Of a stretch of 24,476 nucleotides of DNA, positions 13,932 to 21,225 are shown piece by piece. The notes under the pieces were generated by a model that was not told where the DNA came from, searched no databases, and saw nothing but the letters and a program-made list of their open reading frames with translations. The stretch lies in the NCBI GenBank assembly GCA_016211955.1, contig JACRHX010000015.1, positions 1 to 24,476 of the forward strand, read 5' to 3'. The translations under genes were made by a program, and so were the position numbers. Source of the stretch: Parcubacteria group bacterium. Its GTDB lineage: Bacteria > Patescibacteriota > Minisyncoccia > UBA6257 > JACRHW01. The number at the start of each line of letters is the position of its first letter. The first letter of the stretch is position 1.

Positions 13932-15287
13932 TCAATAGTTACTTTTGATCCAGTTGAGGAGTTTTGTTATATCATTGCCGTTATCCTTTGAGTCAAGGAC
14001 GATAATGGCGACAGGCCGTGTTTGATCTCCTTGTGGTATCTCGAAGACCGAGAGCATTGTCTCTCCCGCTGCGTTTGTTTTTCCCACCTTTCCTCCGACA
14101 AATCCCGGTTGATCAAAAAAAATATTAAAGTTTCCCAGGTTTTTGAATGCGGGTGTGCCATATGCTGTGTTTGTAAGCTTCCCTGTCGTCATTTTTAAGA
14201 TAAAGCTTCGATTGTGATAGAGATAGCGTGCGAGAGCAAAGAGATCCTCCGCGGTCGAGGTGTTTTCCGCACTTATTCCCGCAGGATCAACAAAGTGCGA
14301 GTTATTCATTCCGATCGCCTTTGCTTTTTCGTTCATGAGAGATACAAAGCGCTCTCTTCCAAGCGTGTTGCTGAGTGTTAGCGCCGCTTCATTTGAAGAC
14401 TCGAGAAGAAGCGGATAAAGAAGATCGTACACAGTAATCGTTTGTTCTGGTGTGAGACGTGGCGTTGAGGTGTAGACAATAGCCTCTTTGGGGACGACGG
14501 TTGTTTTGTCGAGATTAATATATTCTGTAGCAATAAGGGCGGTGACGAGTTTTGTGATTGAGGCGATGGGTATTATTTCTTTTGAAAGGCGTTCTTCGAA
14601 GACAAAATTGTTATTAAGATCAGCAGCGAGATAATGAGAGGATGATAATTCTGGTCCTTTTGTGTGATAGAGGAAATCATCGCTTTCGAATGATTTCTCG
14701 AATACGAGTACGGGAGTTTCTATTGCGATGAGATCAAATACCTTTTTTGCATCTTCGGTTGAGAGTCGTATACATCCACCTGAGTACGTCGAGGCAACGG
14801 GTGTGCCATTAGGATGATAGGGCCAGCCGTGGATAAAGAAGTTTCCTTGGAATGCCATACTCCACGGTTGATATACTTTTCCAAATGAAGAGAAATGGTT
14901 TTTTTCTCGCGACTCTATTTTATAAAGCCCAGCTGGCGTCTCCCACCATGATCCCTCTCTCCCCTTTGTGAGAATGGGAACCTGAATCTTTTCTATGCCA
15001 TTTTGGTATACGGTAAGTTTCATTGAGGAGAGATTTGCCTCGATGAATGTTGTGCGATTATTTATAAATTCTCTGTGAATCGTTTCAAAAAAACGGGCAT
15101 TTCCAAGCTCGGGCCAGCTTCCGAAGTTTAATTCATTACGATCTTTATTTTGTGACCTCTCCCCAAAAGGAAGCCGATACATTTCTACGCTATGTGGGAC
15201 GTACCATACATAAAGAAACACACTACCAGAGAGAAGTGTGAGAATGAGCATGACTATGTAGAGAGGGATTGGTGTGCGAAGATTCAT
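13932..15287 (-). CDS. L,D-transpeptidase (YkuD) fused to an S11-type D,D-carboxypeptidase
   Basis: A two-enzyme cell-wall protein of 451 residues. Residues 8-29 anchor it in the membrane. The YkuD domain (about 84-196) has the catalytic motif with H153 (FIHGW) and C172 (SGGCIRL), and would form 3-3 crosslinks or attach substrates to the meso-diaminopimelate position. The serine-peptidase domain (about 215-440) has S243-x-x-K246 (ASITK), S297-S-N299 and a third box K400-V-G instead of the usual KTG. In the known pathway a D,D-carboxypeptidase trims pentapeptides to the tetrapeptides that L,D-transpeptidases use, so the fusion joins successive steps. Both active sites look intact except for the Thr-to-Val change. 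The TGA stop lies just beyond the MITE duplication. Confidence 0.88.
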   Translation of the reverse strand: MNLRTPIPLYIVMLILTLLSGSVFLYVWYVPHSVEMYRLPFGERSQNKDRNELNFGSWPELGNARFFETIHREFINNRTTFIEANLSSMKLTVYQNGIEKIQVPILTKGREGSWWETPAGLYKIESREKNHFSSFGKVYQPWSMAFQGNFFIHGWPYHPNGTPVASTYSGGCIRLSTEDAKKVFDLIAIETPVLVFEKSFESDDFLYHTKGPELSSSHYLAADLNNNFVFEERLSKEIIPIASITKLVTALIATEYINLDKTTVVPKEAIVYTSTPRLTPEQTITVYDLLYPLLLESSNEAALTLSNTLGRERFVSLMNEKAKAIGMNNSHFVDPAGISAENTSTAEDLFALARYLYHNRSFILKMTTGKLTNTAYGTPAFKNLGNFNIFFDQPGFVGGKVGKTNAAGETMLSVFEIPQGDQTRPVAIIVLDSKDNGNDITKLLNWIKSNY

Positions 15288-15384
15288 TTTTTGTATCGAG
15301 TATCTAGTAGCTTGTATCTAGTATCGGGCGGCTGAAGGTGACTTCATACAAGATACCAGATACAACATACTAAATACACGTTTA
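15288..15384. repeat. GATACCAGATAC repeat element, copy C
   Basis: A left arm of GTATC-TAGTATC units and a right arm (15346-15384) matching copy A in 38 of 39 bases surround GGGCGGCTGAAGG. It fills the gap between the transpeptidase start and the yifB stop and provides the yifB stop codon. Confidence 0.8.
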
Positions 15385-16056
15385 TCGTGCTGTTTCTATT
15401 CTATATTGTAATGCTTCTGCGATATGTTCAGAAGTTACCGATTTACTTTGCGCTAGGTCTCCTATAGTTCGCGCGACTTTTAGAATACGATAATAGCTTC
15501 GCGGAGAAAGGTGGTATTTTTTGACAGCAGTTTTTAAAAGCATTTCCCCTTCTTTATCGATAGGTATGATGTGATCGATGCGTGAGGATGGAATTTCGCT
15601 ATTTGTAGATGTCGTTGTGCCACCAAATCGTTGTTGTTGAATGGCGCGTGCGCCGTGAACTCGTTGCGCGATAGAAAACGATGATTCTTGTACACTGCTA
15701 TTTTTAAGATCTTCGTAGGAGATACGCGGTACGAAAACTTGAAGATCGATGCGATCGAGAATGGGGCCCGAAAGCTTTCGTTTATATTTTGTAATATCTC
15801 CGCTTGTGCAGGTGCAGGGAATTTCTTCATCACTTAGGAATCCACAAGGGCACGGGTTTGTGGCCGCAATAAAAATAAATTGTGCAGGAAAGGTAAGGGC
15901 TCCTTTTGATCGAGAAATAGTGACAACGCCATCTTCGAGAGGTTGTCGTAGTGATTCGACCACGTTGCGTTGAAATTCAGTGAATTCATCAAGGAAAAGT
16001 ACTCCACGATGAGCTAGGGTGATCTCACCTGGCTTTGGATTTGTACCACCTCCCAC
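15382..16056 (-). CDS. yifB: YifB/ComM-family AAA+ ATPase, C-terminal part (split by frameshift)
   Basis: This is the continuation of the gene at 16127-16921. It begins in the conserved GGGTNPKPGEITLAHRGVLF stretch and contains Walker B LFLDEFTEF, the sensor region AATNPCPCGF, a cysteine cluster (CPCGF, then CTCTSGD), the arginine-finger segment GPILDRIDL and the Mg-chelatase C-terminal helical domain (RYHLSPRSYYRILKVARTIGDLA). The GTG at 16056 is only the first possible start after the shift; the shifted frame is readable back to 16138 as GLLKEWTHLITERPFRAPHH. ComM of this family is a hexameric branch-migration helicase that aids integration of DNA taken up by natural transformation. The stop TAA is inside a repeat shared with pcrA. 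Confidence 0.85.
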   Translation of the reverse strand: MGGGTNPKPGEITLAHRGVLFLDEFTEFQRNVVESLRQPLEDGVVTISRSKGALTFPAQFIFIAATNPCPCGFLSDEEIPCTCTSGDITKYKRKLSGPILDRIDLQVFVPRISYEDLKNSSVQESSFSIAQRVHGARAIQQQRFGGTTTSTNSEIPSSRIDHIIPIDKEGEMLLKTAVKKYHLSPRSYYRILKVARTIGDLAQSKSVTSEHIAEALQYRIETAR

Positions 16057-16126
16057 AAGCGATGGCGCCGATGCGGTATGGTGTGGTGCGCGGAATGGAC
16101 GTTCGGTTATGAGGTGTGTCCACTCT

Positions 16127-16921
16127 TTAAGGAGTCCCGCTTGCGCTATAGATTTCTGTTACTTCAAGGGCTTCGTGGTATTCAAGAGGCGGAAGAATCG
16201 AAGCAAGTGCTCGCGCTGCCATGGTTTTTCCTGTTCCTGGTGGTCCAACTAAGAGAACATTGTGTCCTCCACTTGCCGCTATCTCAAGCGCGCGTTTTAC
16301 GGTTTGGTGCCCCTTAAGATGTGAAAAGTCGCTTTCACTGCCAATGGATTTTTGTACAGCTTTATAGGGTTCGTGCGCGAGCGGTGTGATTACCTTTTTC
16401 CCTTCGAGGTGTTCTATAAGCCTTCGTAAATTTGTGATGGGATAGAGAGTAATTCCATCAATCACAGTGGCCTCTCTGGCGTTTTGGTGAGGTACAAAAA
16501 TCTCAGTAAATCCTTTTTGTTTCATTGCGAGAACAATAGGAAGTACTCCGGAGACAGGACGCACATCTCCGTTTAACGCAAGCTCGCCAATGATTATTTT
16601 TTTATCACAATCAAACGTTTTCATTTGTTCTGTCGCTAAGAGATAACCGAGGCTCATGGCAACATCAAGATGCGTCCCCTCTTTTTTGATGTCGGCAGGC
16701 GCGAGATTTACTACTACTTTTCGTGTTTGTTTGTTGGGAGGTAAAACACCACTGTTTTTGAGAGCAAGAGTGACGCGGTCTTTTGCTTCATTTACGGCTT
16801 TATCCCCCAAACCAACAATATTGAAACTATACAGGCCGGGTGCTGTATCAACTTCGACAGTGATGGGAATAGCTTTTAACCCCACAATTGTTGCGGAGTA
16901 TATTTTTGCGGTAGTGGACAT
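16127..16921 (-). CDS. yifB: YifB/ComM-family AAA+ ATPase, N-terminal part (split by frameshift)
   Basis: This 264-residue frame holds the N-terminal ChlI/Lon-protease-like domain (about 1-170, with GLGDKAVNEAKDRV and NLAPADIKKEGTHLD) and the start of the AAA+ domain with Walker A VGPPGTGKT (about 225-233). It ends prematurely after SASGTP. The GGG run at 16136-16138 (CCC on the plus strand) is where the frame breaks: one G fewer gives SASGLLKEW and joins the 15382-16056 frame into a protein of about 512 residues, the normal YifB length. The gene starts 5 bases after the DksA/TraR-type gene, so the two form an operon. Sequencing error and recent mutation are both possible. Confidence 0.87.
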   Translation of the reverse strand: MSTTAKIYSATIVGLKAIPITVEVDTAPGLYSFNIVGLGDKAVNEAKDRVTLALKNSGVLPPNKQTRKVVVNLAPADIKKEGTHLDVAMSLGYLLATEQMKTFDCDKKIIIGELALNGDVRPVSGVLPIVLAMKQKGFTEIFVPHQNAREATVIDGITLYPITNLRRLIEHLEGKKVITPLAHEPYKAVQKSIGSESDFSHLKGHQTVKRALEIAASGGHNVLLVGPPGTGKTMAARALASILPPLEYHEALEVTEIYSASGTP

Positions 16922-16926
16922 GTTAT

Positions 16927-17283
16927 TTATTCGCTGCAGTCTCTACAGTGTGGACGTGCAGGGTCTATTTCTAAATCTCGGTCAGTAGTGTTTTTTTTGC
17001 AGCGTTCACAGACACCATAGGTGTTCTGCTCGATTTTACGGAGAGCTGCTTCAACGTGATTAAGCCTGGTTTCAAGGACATTTTGTACGGCAAGCGAGGC
17101 GCCGAGTGCTTCTGCTTCGTCTGTTTCTTCGCTTTCAGGATCTTCTGTGTCCGATCCAAAGTCAGGAGTTTTTGGTTCGTACCCTGCCTCTGTCTTTGTG
17201 CTTATTTGACCAAGCTCGTGTTCGAGTTCGTCTTTTTCAAATTGTAGTTTTTTAACGAGTGTTTCAGTAAGTTCTTGGTTCAT
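16927..17283 (-). CDS. DksA/TraR-type C4 zinc-finger protein
   Basis: The 118-residue product has a long N-terminal coiled coil (about 1-85, including an acidic stretch DTEDPESEETDEAEA) followed by a four-cysteine zinc finger CERC...CRDC at about 97-117 within YGVCERCKK. This is the TraR/DksA layout: such proteins insert the coiled coil into the RNA polymerase secondary channel to tune initiation, often with ppGpp. The tip acidic residues cannot be assigned with certainty. The arrangement also occurs in general-stress YocK/YteA-like proteins, so the exact role is open. It is first in an operon with yifB (5-base gap). A -10 box lies 8 nt before the ATG. Confidence 0.85.
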   Translation of the reverse strand: MNQELTETLVKKLQFEKDELEHELGQISTKTEAGYEPKTPDFGSDTEDPESEETDEAEALGASLAVQNVLETRLNHVEAALRKIEQNTYGVCERCKKNTTDRDLEIDPARPHCRDCSE

Positions 17284-17291
17284 GGTCTATT

Positions 17292-17297
17292 AGTATA
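17292..17297 (-). promoter_or_regulatory. -10 box (TATACT) for the zinc-finger/yifB operon
   Basis: TATACT on the minus strand ends 8 nt before ATG 17283-17281, with no Shine-Dalgarno sequence between. No convincing -35 box is seen. Confidence 0.45.
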
Positions 17298-17343
17298 AAG
17301 TATTTTCTTTATACATGAACTATAAAAATTAGCAAGATTGTGG

Positions 17344-17456
17344 GGCGCTGTTCGATAATCTCATAATTACTAGTGCCTGAGCCTGTCGAAGGCCTACATT
17401 TCTTTAAGGAAACCCTTCGACTTCGCTCAGGGAATATCATGTTTCCGAACAGCGCC
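17344..17456. mobile_element. 113-bp MITE, copy 2
   Basis: Terminal inverted repeats GGCGCTGTTCG (17344-17354) and CGAACAGCGCC (17446-17456) are perfect, and a 9-bp direct repeat AGATTGTGG borders both ends (17335-17343, 17457-17465). It is 113 bp like copy 1 and differs from it at five positions. The two terminal bases differ between copies but stay complementary within each. Located in the 257-base gap between the zinc-finger gene and the 411-aa gene. Confidence 0.92.
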
Positions 17457-17474
17457 AGATTGTGGTTGGTTTTT

Positions 17475-17536
17475 GTCATCCTCGGGCTTGACCCGGGGAT
17501 CCACGTTCCCTTGATTTCCGCCTTCGCGGGAATGAC
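17475..17536. repeat. GTCATCC...GGAATGAC palindromic repeat
   Basis: Outer ends GTCATCC (17475-17481) and GGAATGAC (17529-17536) are complementary with a mismatch. Inside are CTCGGG-CTTGA-CCCGGG and CCGCCTTCGCGG hairpins. The latter matches the palindrome at 6197-6216. This is a common bacterial intergenic repeat type; here it lies just after the stop of the 411-aa gene and could serve as its 3' hairpin. Confidence 0.7.
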
Positions 17537-17540
17537 AACA

Positions 17541-18776
17541 CTATTGTAACCGCACTATGACCTCCTTGAGTCCGGCGTATGATGTAGAAATAATGAGTTT
17601 ATCATCGAGCCAGCCATAGTTAAGAACGTTGCCATTTTCAAACGTGCGATAACGAACTTCTGCTTGGCTATTAGGTACTCCCCCATTAATAAAGTTTGAG
17701 GTTGGAGCGCCGGGATCTTCGGCGAAGAGCTGTGTGATAGAGATTTGGCTGTCTTGCTCTACAATTCTTTGAATATCGGCTTTCGTAAGGGCAATGTTTT
17801 GGTTTTCTGTGTTCGGTTTAAGCTTTAAGATGACGACTGACCACACGCCTTTTGCATCGTGATATGCGAGAAGGGTGAAGTCGTCTTCAAAGAGATTGAA
17901 GGGAAACGAAACAAGGAAGAGCGCCCCAAAGTTTTTAAGTGCGATACTGGTGGTGTTAAAACTAGGGATTATTTCTTCAAGAGTTCCCGCTTGTTCGTTT
18001 ACGAGAGAGGCATATATCTTTTTTATGTCTTGGAATGTGAGAGATTCGATGTTCGATGAGATCGTTTTGTCAGCGGGTTTTTTAAGAAGGCTTGCATGTG
18101 AGCTCTGTTGCGTTGTCGGGGTTGGCGGCGTTTCTTCTTGTGTTAGAGAAGCAGCTTTTTCCTGCTCGGATGATTGTGGAATAGGAAGGGTCATTTTGTT
18201 TACGAAGATGGGGGTGATGGTATCATAGCCGAAGTAACCCGCAGCGCTGAGAACTACGAGGATAAGAATAATGCCAATCAAGAGTTTTGACTTAGAAGGA
18301 GGTTCAACTTTTTGAGAAGTCCGACTTCCCAAAGATTGAGGTTCGTTTCCGTGGAAGTCGGACTTCTCTATATTGGGAACAGTGGTAGGTGGTATTATCT
18401 GGGATAGAGCTTTCTTTGCATCTTGTATATCTGACTCCATGGTGTGAATGACAACGTGTGGGGCCATAGGAAGGGCTACCGTGCGTGGAGTTCGCGGTGC
18501 GGCGCCTTGTGTTGGCATGACTGGCGGACGAATCGGTTGGTTAACGGGGGGTGTTGGTTGTTCGTTTTTTATTGGTTCGTTGATGGGTACAACTGGCTGC
18601 GGAGATGGCGCAGGTGTTTGTTGAATAGGCGCTGCCTGTGGAGCAGGCGTTGGCGCTACAGTACTCGATGGTGAGGTCGTGCTCTGAACAGTGGGTTGGG
18701 GCGCTTGAGGGGAGTCTCCAGCAGGAGTAGTTGGTGTATCAAGCGACAAATGAAATGGTTTTTGATCGTCAGGCAT
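17541..18776 (-). CDS. Proline-rich single-pass membrane protein, function unknown
   Basis: The 411-residue product has a Pro/Gln/Thr-rich disordered cytoplasmic region (1-110), a short helical segment (115-130), one membrane segment about 165-184 (LLIGIILILVVLSAAGYFGY), a Ser/Thr/Pro-rich linker and a C-terminal domain of about 180 residues that should face outward (starting near SSNIESLTFQDIKKIYASL). The outer domain has no motif I recognise. Residues about 136-158 (EKSDFHGNEPQSLGSRTSQ) are encoded by an inverted repeat at 18314-18368, so this part of the linker is repeat-derived. The gene seems monocistronic: repeats lie on both sides and the pnp terminator is upstream. Confidence 0.75.
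   Translation of the reverse strand: MPDDQKPFHLSLDTPTTPAGDSPQAPQPTVQSTTSPSSTVAPTPAPQAAPIQQTPAPSPQPVVPINEPIKNEQPTPPVNQPIRPPVMPTQGAAPRTPRTVALPMAPHVVIHTMESDIQDAKKALSQIIPPTTVPNIEKSDFHGNEPQSLGSRTSQKVEPPSKSKLLIGIILILVVLSAAGYFGYDTITPIFVNKMTLPIPQSSEQEKAASLTQEETPPTPTTQQSSHASLLKKPADKTISSNIESLTFQDIKKIYASLVNEQAGTLEEIIPSFNTTSIALKNFGALFLVSFPFNLFEDDFTLLAYHDAKGVWSVVILKLKPNTENQNIALTKADIQRIVEQDSQISITQLFAEDPGAPTSNFINGGVPNSQAEVRYRTFENGNVLNYGWLDDKLIISTSYAGLKEVIVRLQ
18314..18368. repeat. Inverted repeat GAGAAGTCCGACTTCC inside the 411-aa gene
   Basis: GAGAAGTCCGACTTCC (18314-18329) and its exact complement GGAAGTCGGACTTCTC (18353-18368) flank a 23-base loop; each arm is itself nearly palindromic. A GAGGTTCAACTTTT sequence precedes it. 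Related to the palindrome at 6118-6140. In frame, encoding linker residues before the membrane segment. Confidence 0.85.
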
Positions 18777-18783
18777 AAATGAG

Positions 18784-18811
18784 GGCTTAGTAATTAGTGC
18801 TTAGGACTTAG
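18784..18811. repeat. Four degenerate 7-base units NNNTTAG
   Basis: GGCTTAG, TAATTAG, TGCTTAG and GACTTAG follow each other at 18784-18811, directly upstream of the 411-aa gene. The 7-base period is the same as that of the GTATCTA repeats at 12474-12501, although the unit differs. A TATACT box on the minus strand at 18810-18815 abuts it and might be the gene's -10. Confidence 0.6.
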
Positions 18812-18890
18812 TATAAAAATAACTAGTACTATTATTATAACGTAAACAGGCTTGGTACAACAATGGGATAACTTTGTCGAGATAAAGTGC

Positions 18891-18923
18891 AAAAACACAA
18901 AAACTGCCGGGCGGGCAGTTTTT
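18891..18923 (-). terminator. Rho-independent terminator of pnp
   Basis: AAAAACTGCC (18899-18908), loop of five, GGCAGTTTTT (18914-18923). On the minus strand the stem is followed by TTTTTGTGTTTTT. It lies 18 bases after the pnp stop. The U-tracts on both sides would also let it act in the other direction. Confidence 0.9.
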
Positions 18924-18941
18924 GAGCTTTGTATTTGTTAT

Positions 18942-21047
18942 CTATTTCGGTTGGTCTTGAGCGGCTTTGATGGAGAGGCCGATTTTGCCATCGGGATCGA
19001 TACGAAGTACTTTTACGCGTACTATGTCGCCAAGGTTAACGATGTCAGTTACCTTTTCAACGCGCTTATTTGCCATCTCCGAGATGTGTACCATCCCCTC
19101 TTTTCCAGGTGATACTTCAACAAGCGCGCCAAAGTCGAAAAATCTTGTGACGGGTCCTTCTACGATTTCACCCACAGTAAGCTTTTTTGTAATGTTGTTA
19201 ATGATGGCGACTGCTTGCTCTGCTTGAGCCGCATTGGCACCCGTGATAAAGATAGTGCCGTCATCTTCGATATCAATACTTGTGTTTGTTTTTGCAATAA
19301 TTTCATTGATTACCTTTCCTCCGCTACCAATAACGTCTCTGATATTCTCTGGATCGATGTGAAGAGTAAAGATGCGAGGCGCATATAACGAGAGCTCTTT
19401 TCGTGGTTCATGTAATACCTTTGCCATTTCTCCTAGGATGTGAAGACGTGCCTTTTTTGTTTGCGCGAGTGTCTCTTCAATCATTTGTAATGTAAGACCA
19501 TCGATTTTTACATCGAGCTGGATTGCATTTACTCCGTTTTTTGTTCCAGAAACCTTGAAGTCCATGTCGCCATAGTGATCCTCTGGCCCTTGGATGTCAG
19601 TAAGAATTTTGTATTGTCCTGTTGTTGGGTCAGACATGAGCCCCATGGCAACCCCTCCCACCAACTCCTTGATAGGTACCCCCGCGTCCATGAGTGCGAG
19701 CGCTACGCCACAGGTGGAGGCCATAGATGAAGAACCATTTGATGAAAGAATTTCTGAGACGGCGCGGATGGTATAAGGAAAAACTTCTTTGTCGGGAATC
19801 ATTCTTGTTAGTCCTTTCGTTGCGAGGGCGCCATGTCCAATTTCTCTTCTTCCTGGTCCTCGGAATGGACCTGTTTCTCCTACTGAGTAAGATGGGAAGT
19901 TGTAGTGGAGCATGAAACGACGTTTCGATGAAGACTCCATCCCCTCTACGATTTGTTCATCGCCCGGGGCACCGAGTGTGATAGTGCAGAGCGCTTGCGT
20001 ACTCCCGCGCATAAAGAGCGCAGAGCCATGGATGCGCGGAAGTACTCCTGCATATATTTCGAGGTTTCGTACTTCATCTACGGCGCGGCCATCAGGACGT
20101 TTTTCTTTTGTGATGATGTTTGTATGCACGACGTTATCGATCTCTTCTTCGAGAATGTGGTTTGCGCTTTTGATAAGGTCTTCTGCGAATCCTTTATCTC
20201 CAAGGTGCGCGAGGAGATCTTTTTTAACTTGGTCGAGATTGTCCTGTTGTTTTGCTTTATCTTTTTCATAAATGGCATTTTCGAGTCGGGGGGCGACAAA
20301 TTCTTTTACTGCAGAGAGAAGGCTTGCATCGAATTCTTTAAGAAGCACATCTGCTTTTTTCGGGTTTCTTTCTGCAATGATTGTATTTTGAAAATCAACG
20401 AGACGTCTTAGCTCTTTTTCTCCGCGGTCAATAGCTTGCATCATGTCTTGTTCAGATGCCTCTTTTCCCTCTCCGTCGATCATGTTTATCTTTCCCTTTG
20501 CAAAAGCAAGAAAGAGGTCGATATCTGCAACTGCACGTTCTGCAAGGGTTGGGTTGATAATGTAGTTATCTCCTAATTTTGCAACACGCACTGCAGCCGC
20601 TGGACCCTCCCAGGGGATGTTTGAGCAAGCAAGTGCAAGCGAGGAGGCGTTGAGTCCTAGTGTGTCGGGATCGTTTGCGCCGTCAAAGACAAGGGCTGTG
20701 TTTACCACCTGCACATCTCTTCGAAGGCGATGATTAAAAAGGGGGCGAATAGAACGGTCGATCATGCGCCCCGTGAGAACAGCTTCTTCGGAGGCCTTTC
20801 CTTCGCGTCGCACAAATCGACTTCCTAAAATTTTTCCTGTTGCATAAAACTTTTCTTCGTATTCCACCATGAGAGGAAAATAGTCGAGTTCGAGACGATC
20901 CTTTTTCCCCATCACTGCGGTACTAAGAAGTACAGTGTCTTCATAACGAACCATGACAGACCCACTCGCCTGTTCTGCAAGACGACTAAAAGACACCTTG
21001 AGTTCCCTTCCTCCTACTTCTATTGAATAATCTTTTGTTGGTAACAT
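18942..21047 (-). CDS. pnp: Polyribonucleotide nucleotidyltransferase (PNPase)
   Basis: PNPase degrades RNA 3'-5' by phosphorolysis and can add tails. From ATG 21047-21045 (MLPTKDYSIEVGGRELK) the protein has 701 residues, normal for the family. Order: first RNase PH domain, helical domain, second RNase PH domain with FRGPGRREIGHGAL, phosphate-binding SSNGSSSMASTCG and catalytic GDMDFKVSGTKNG, then KH (RDVIGSGGKVINEI) and S1 (VEGPVTRFFDFGALVEVSPGKEGMVHISE). An upstream in-frame TTG at 21134 would add 29 unrelated residues inside the hairpin leader, so I reject it. Gene order rpsO-nyn-pnp on one strand recalls the classical rpsO-pnp pair, here with an extra gene inserted. A large hairpin precedes the start and a terminator follows. 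Confidence 0.95.
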   Translation of the reverse strand: MLPTKDYSIEVGGRELKVSFSRLAEQASGSVMVRYEDTVLLSTAVMGKKDRLELDYFPLMVEYEEKFYATGKILGSRFVRREGKASEEAVLTGRMIDRSIRPLFNHRLRRDVQVVNTALVFDGANDPDTLGLNASSLALACSNIPWEGPAAAVRVAKLGDNYIINPTLAERAVADIDLFLAFAKGKINMIDGEGKEASEQDMMQAIDRGEKELRRLVDFQNTIIAERNPKKADVLLKEFDASLLSAVKEFVAPRLENAIYEKDKAKQQDNLDQVKKDLLAHLGDKGFAEDLIKSANHILEEEIDNVVHTNIITKEKRPDGRAVDEVRNLEIYAGVLPRIHGSALFMRGSTQALCTITLGAPGDEQIVEGMESSSKRRFMLHYNFPSYSVGETGPFRGPGRREIGHGALATKGLTRMIPDKEVFPYTIRAVSEILSSNGSSSMASTCGVALALMDAGVPIKELVGGVAMGLMSDPTTGQYKILTDIQGPEDHYGDMDFKVSGTKNGVNAIQLDVKIDGLTLQMIEETLAQTKKARLHILGEMAKVLHEPRKELSLYAPRIFTLHIDPENIRDVIGSGGKVINEIIAKTNTSIDIEDDGTIFITGANAAQAEQAVAIINNITKKLTVGEIVEGPVTRFFDFGALVEVSPGKEGMVHISEMANKRVEKVTDIVNLGDIVRVKVLRIDPDGKIGLSIKAAQDQPK

Positions 21048-21055
21048 GGTGTATT

Positions 21056-21215
21056 GGTGATCGTCGTACATATTGTTCCGACACGTTCGCCCCTCCTGCG
21101 GTGGCTCATTCTTCCGCAGATACTCCGTTGTCAACCCAACTCATGTTAATTCGTGGTTGACAACACCCAGCTCCGTATCTGCGGAATGGTCGTCACAACA
21201 AGTACGACGATCACC
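21056..21215 (-). promoter_or_regulatory. Long hairpin leader of pnp mRNA
   Basis: Three nested complementary pairs lie between the NYN gene stop and the pnp start: 21056-21069 with 21202-21215 (14 bp, GGTGATCGTCGTAC), 21112-21123 with 21175-21186 (12 bp, TTCCGCAGATAC) and 21127-21136 with 21155-21164 (10 bp, GTTGTCAACC). All are perfect. The whole 160-base region would fold into one long stem ending 8 bases before the start codon. In enterobacteria a long pnp leader stem is cut by RNase III and lets PNPase repress its own message; this structure is in the same place, so similar control is plausible but not shown. Confidence 0.75.
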
Positions 21216-21225
21216 TGTTTTTAAT

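Noticed and set aside
19912..20411. Overlapping plus-strand frames opposite pnp
   Set aside because: Antisense to a highly conserved enzyme; composition and lack of start signals mark them as shadows.
21048..21134. A longer PNPase start (TTG at 21134) adding 29 residues
   Set aside because: The extra residues have no family counterpart and lie inside the hairpin leader; the ATG at 21047 gives the canonical N-terminus.
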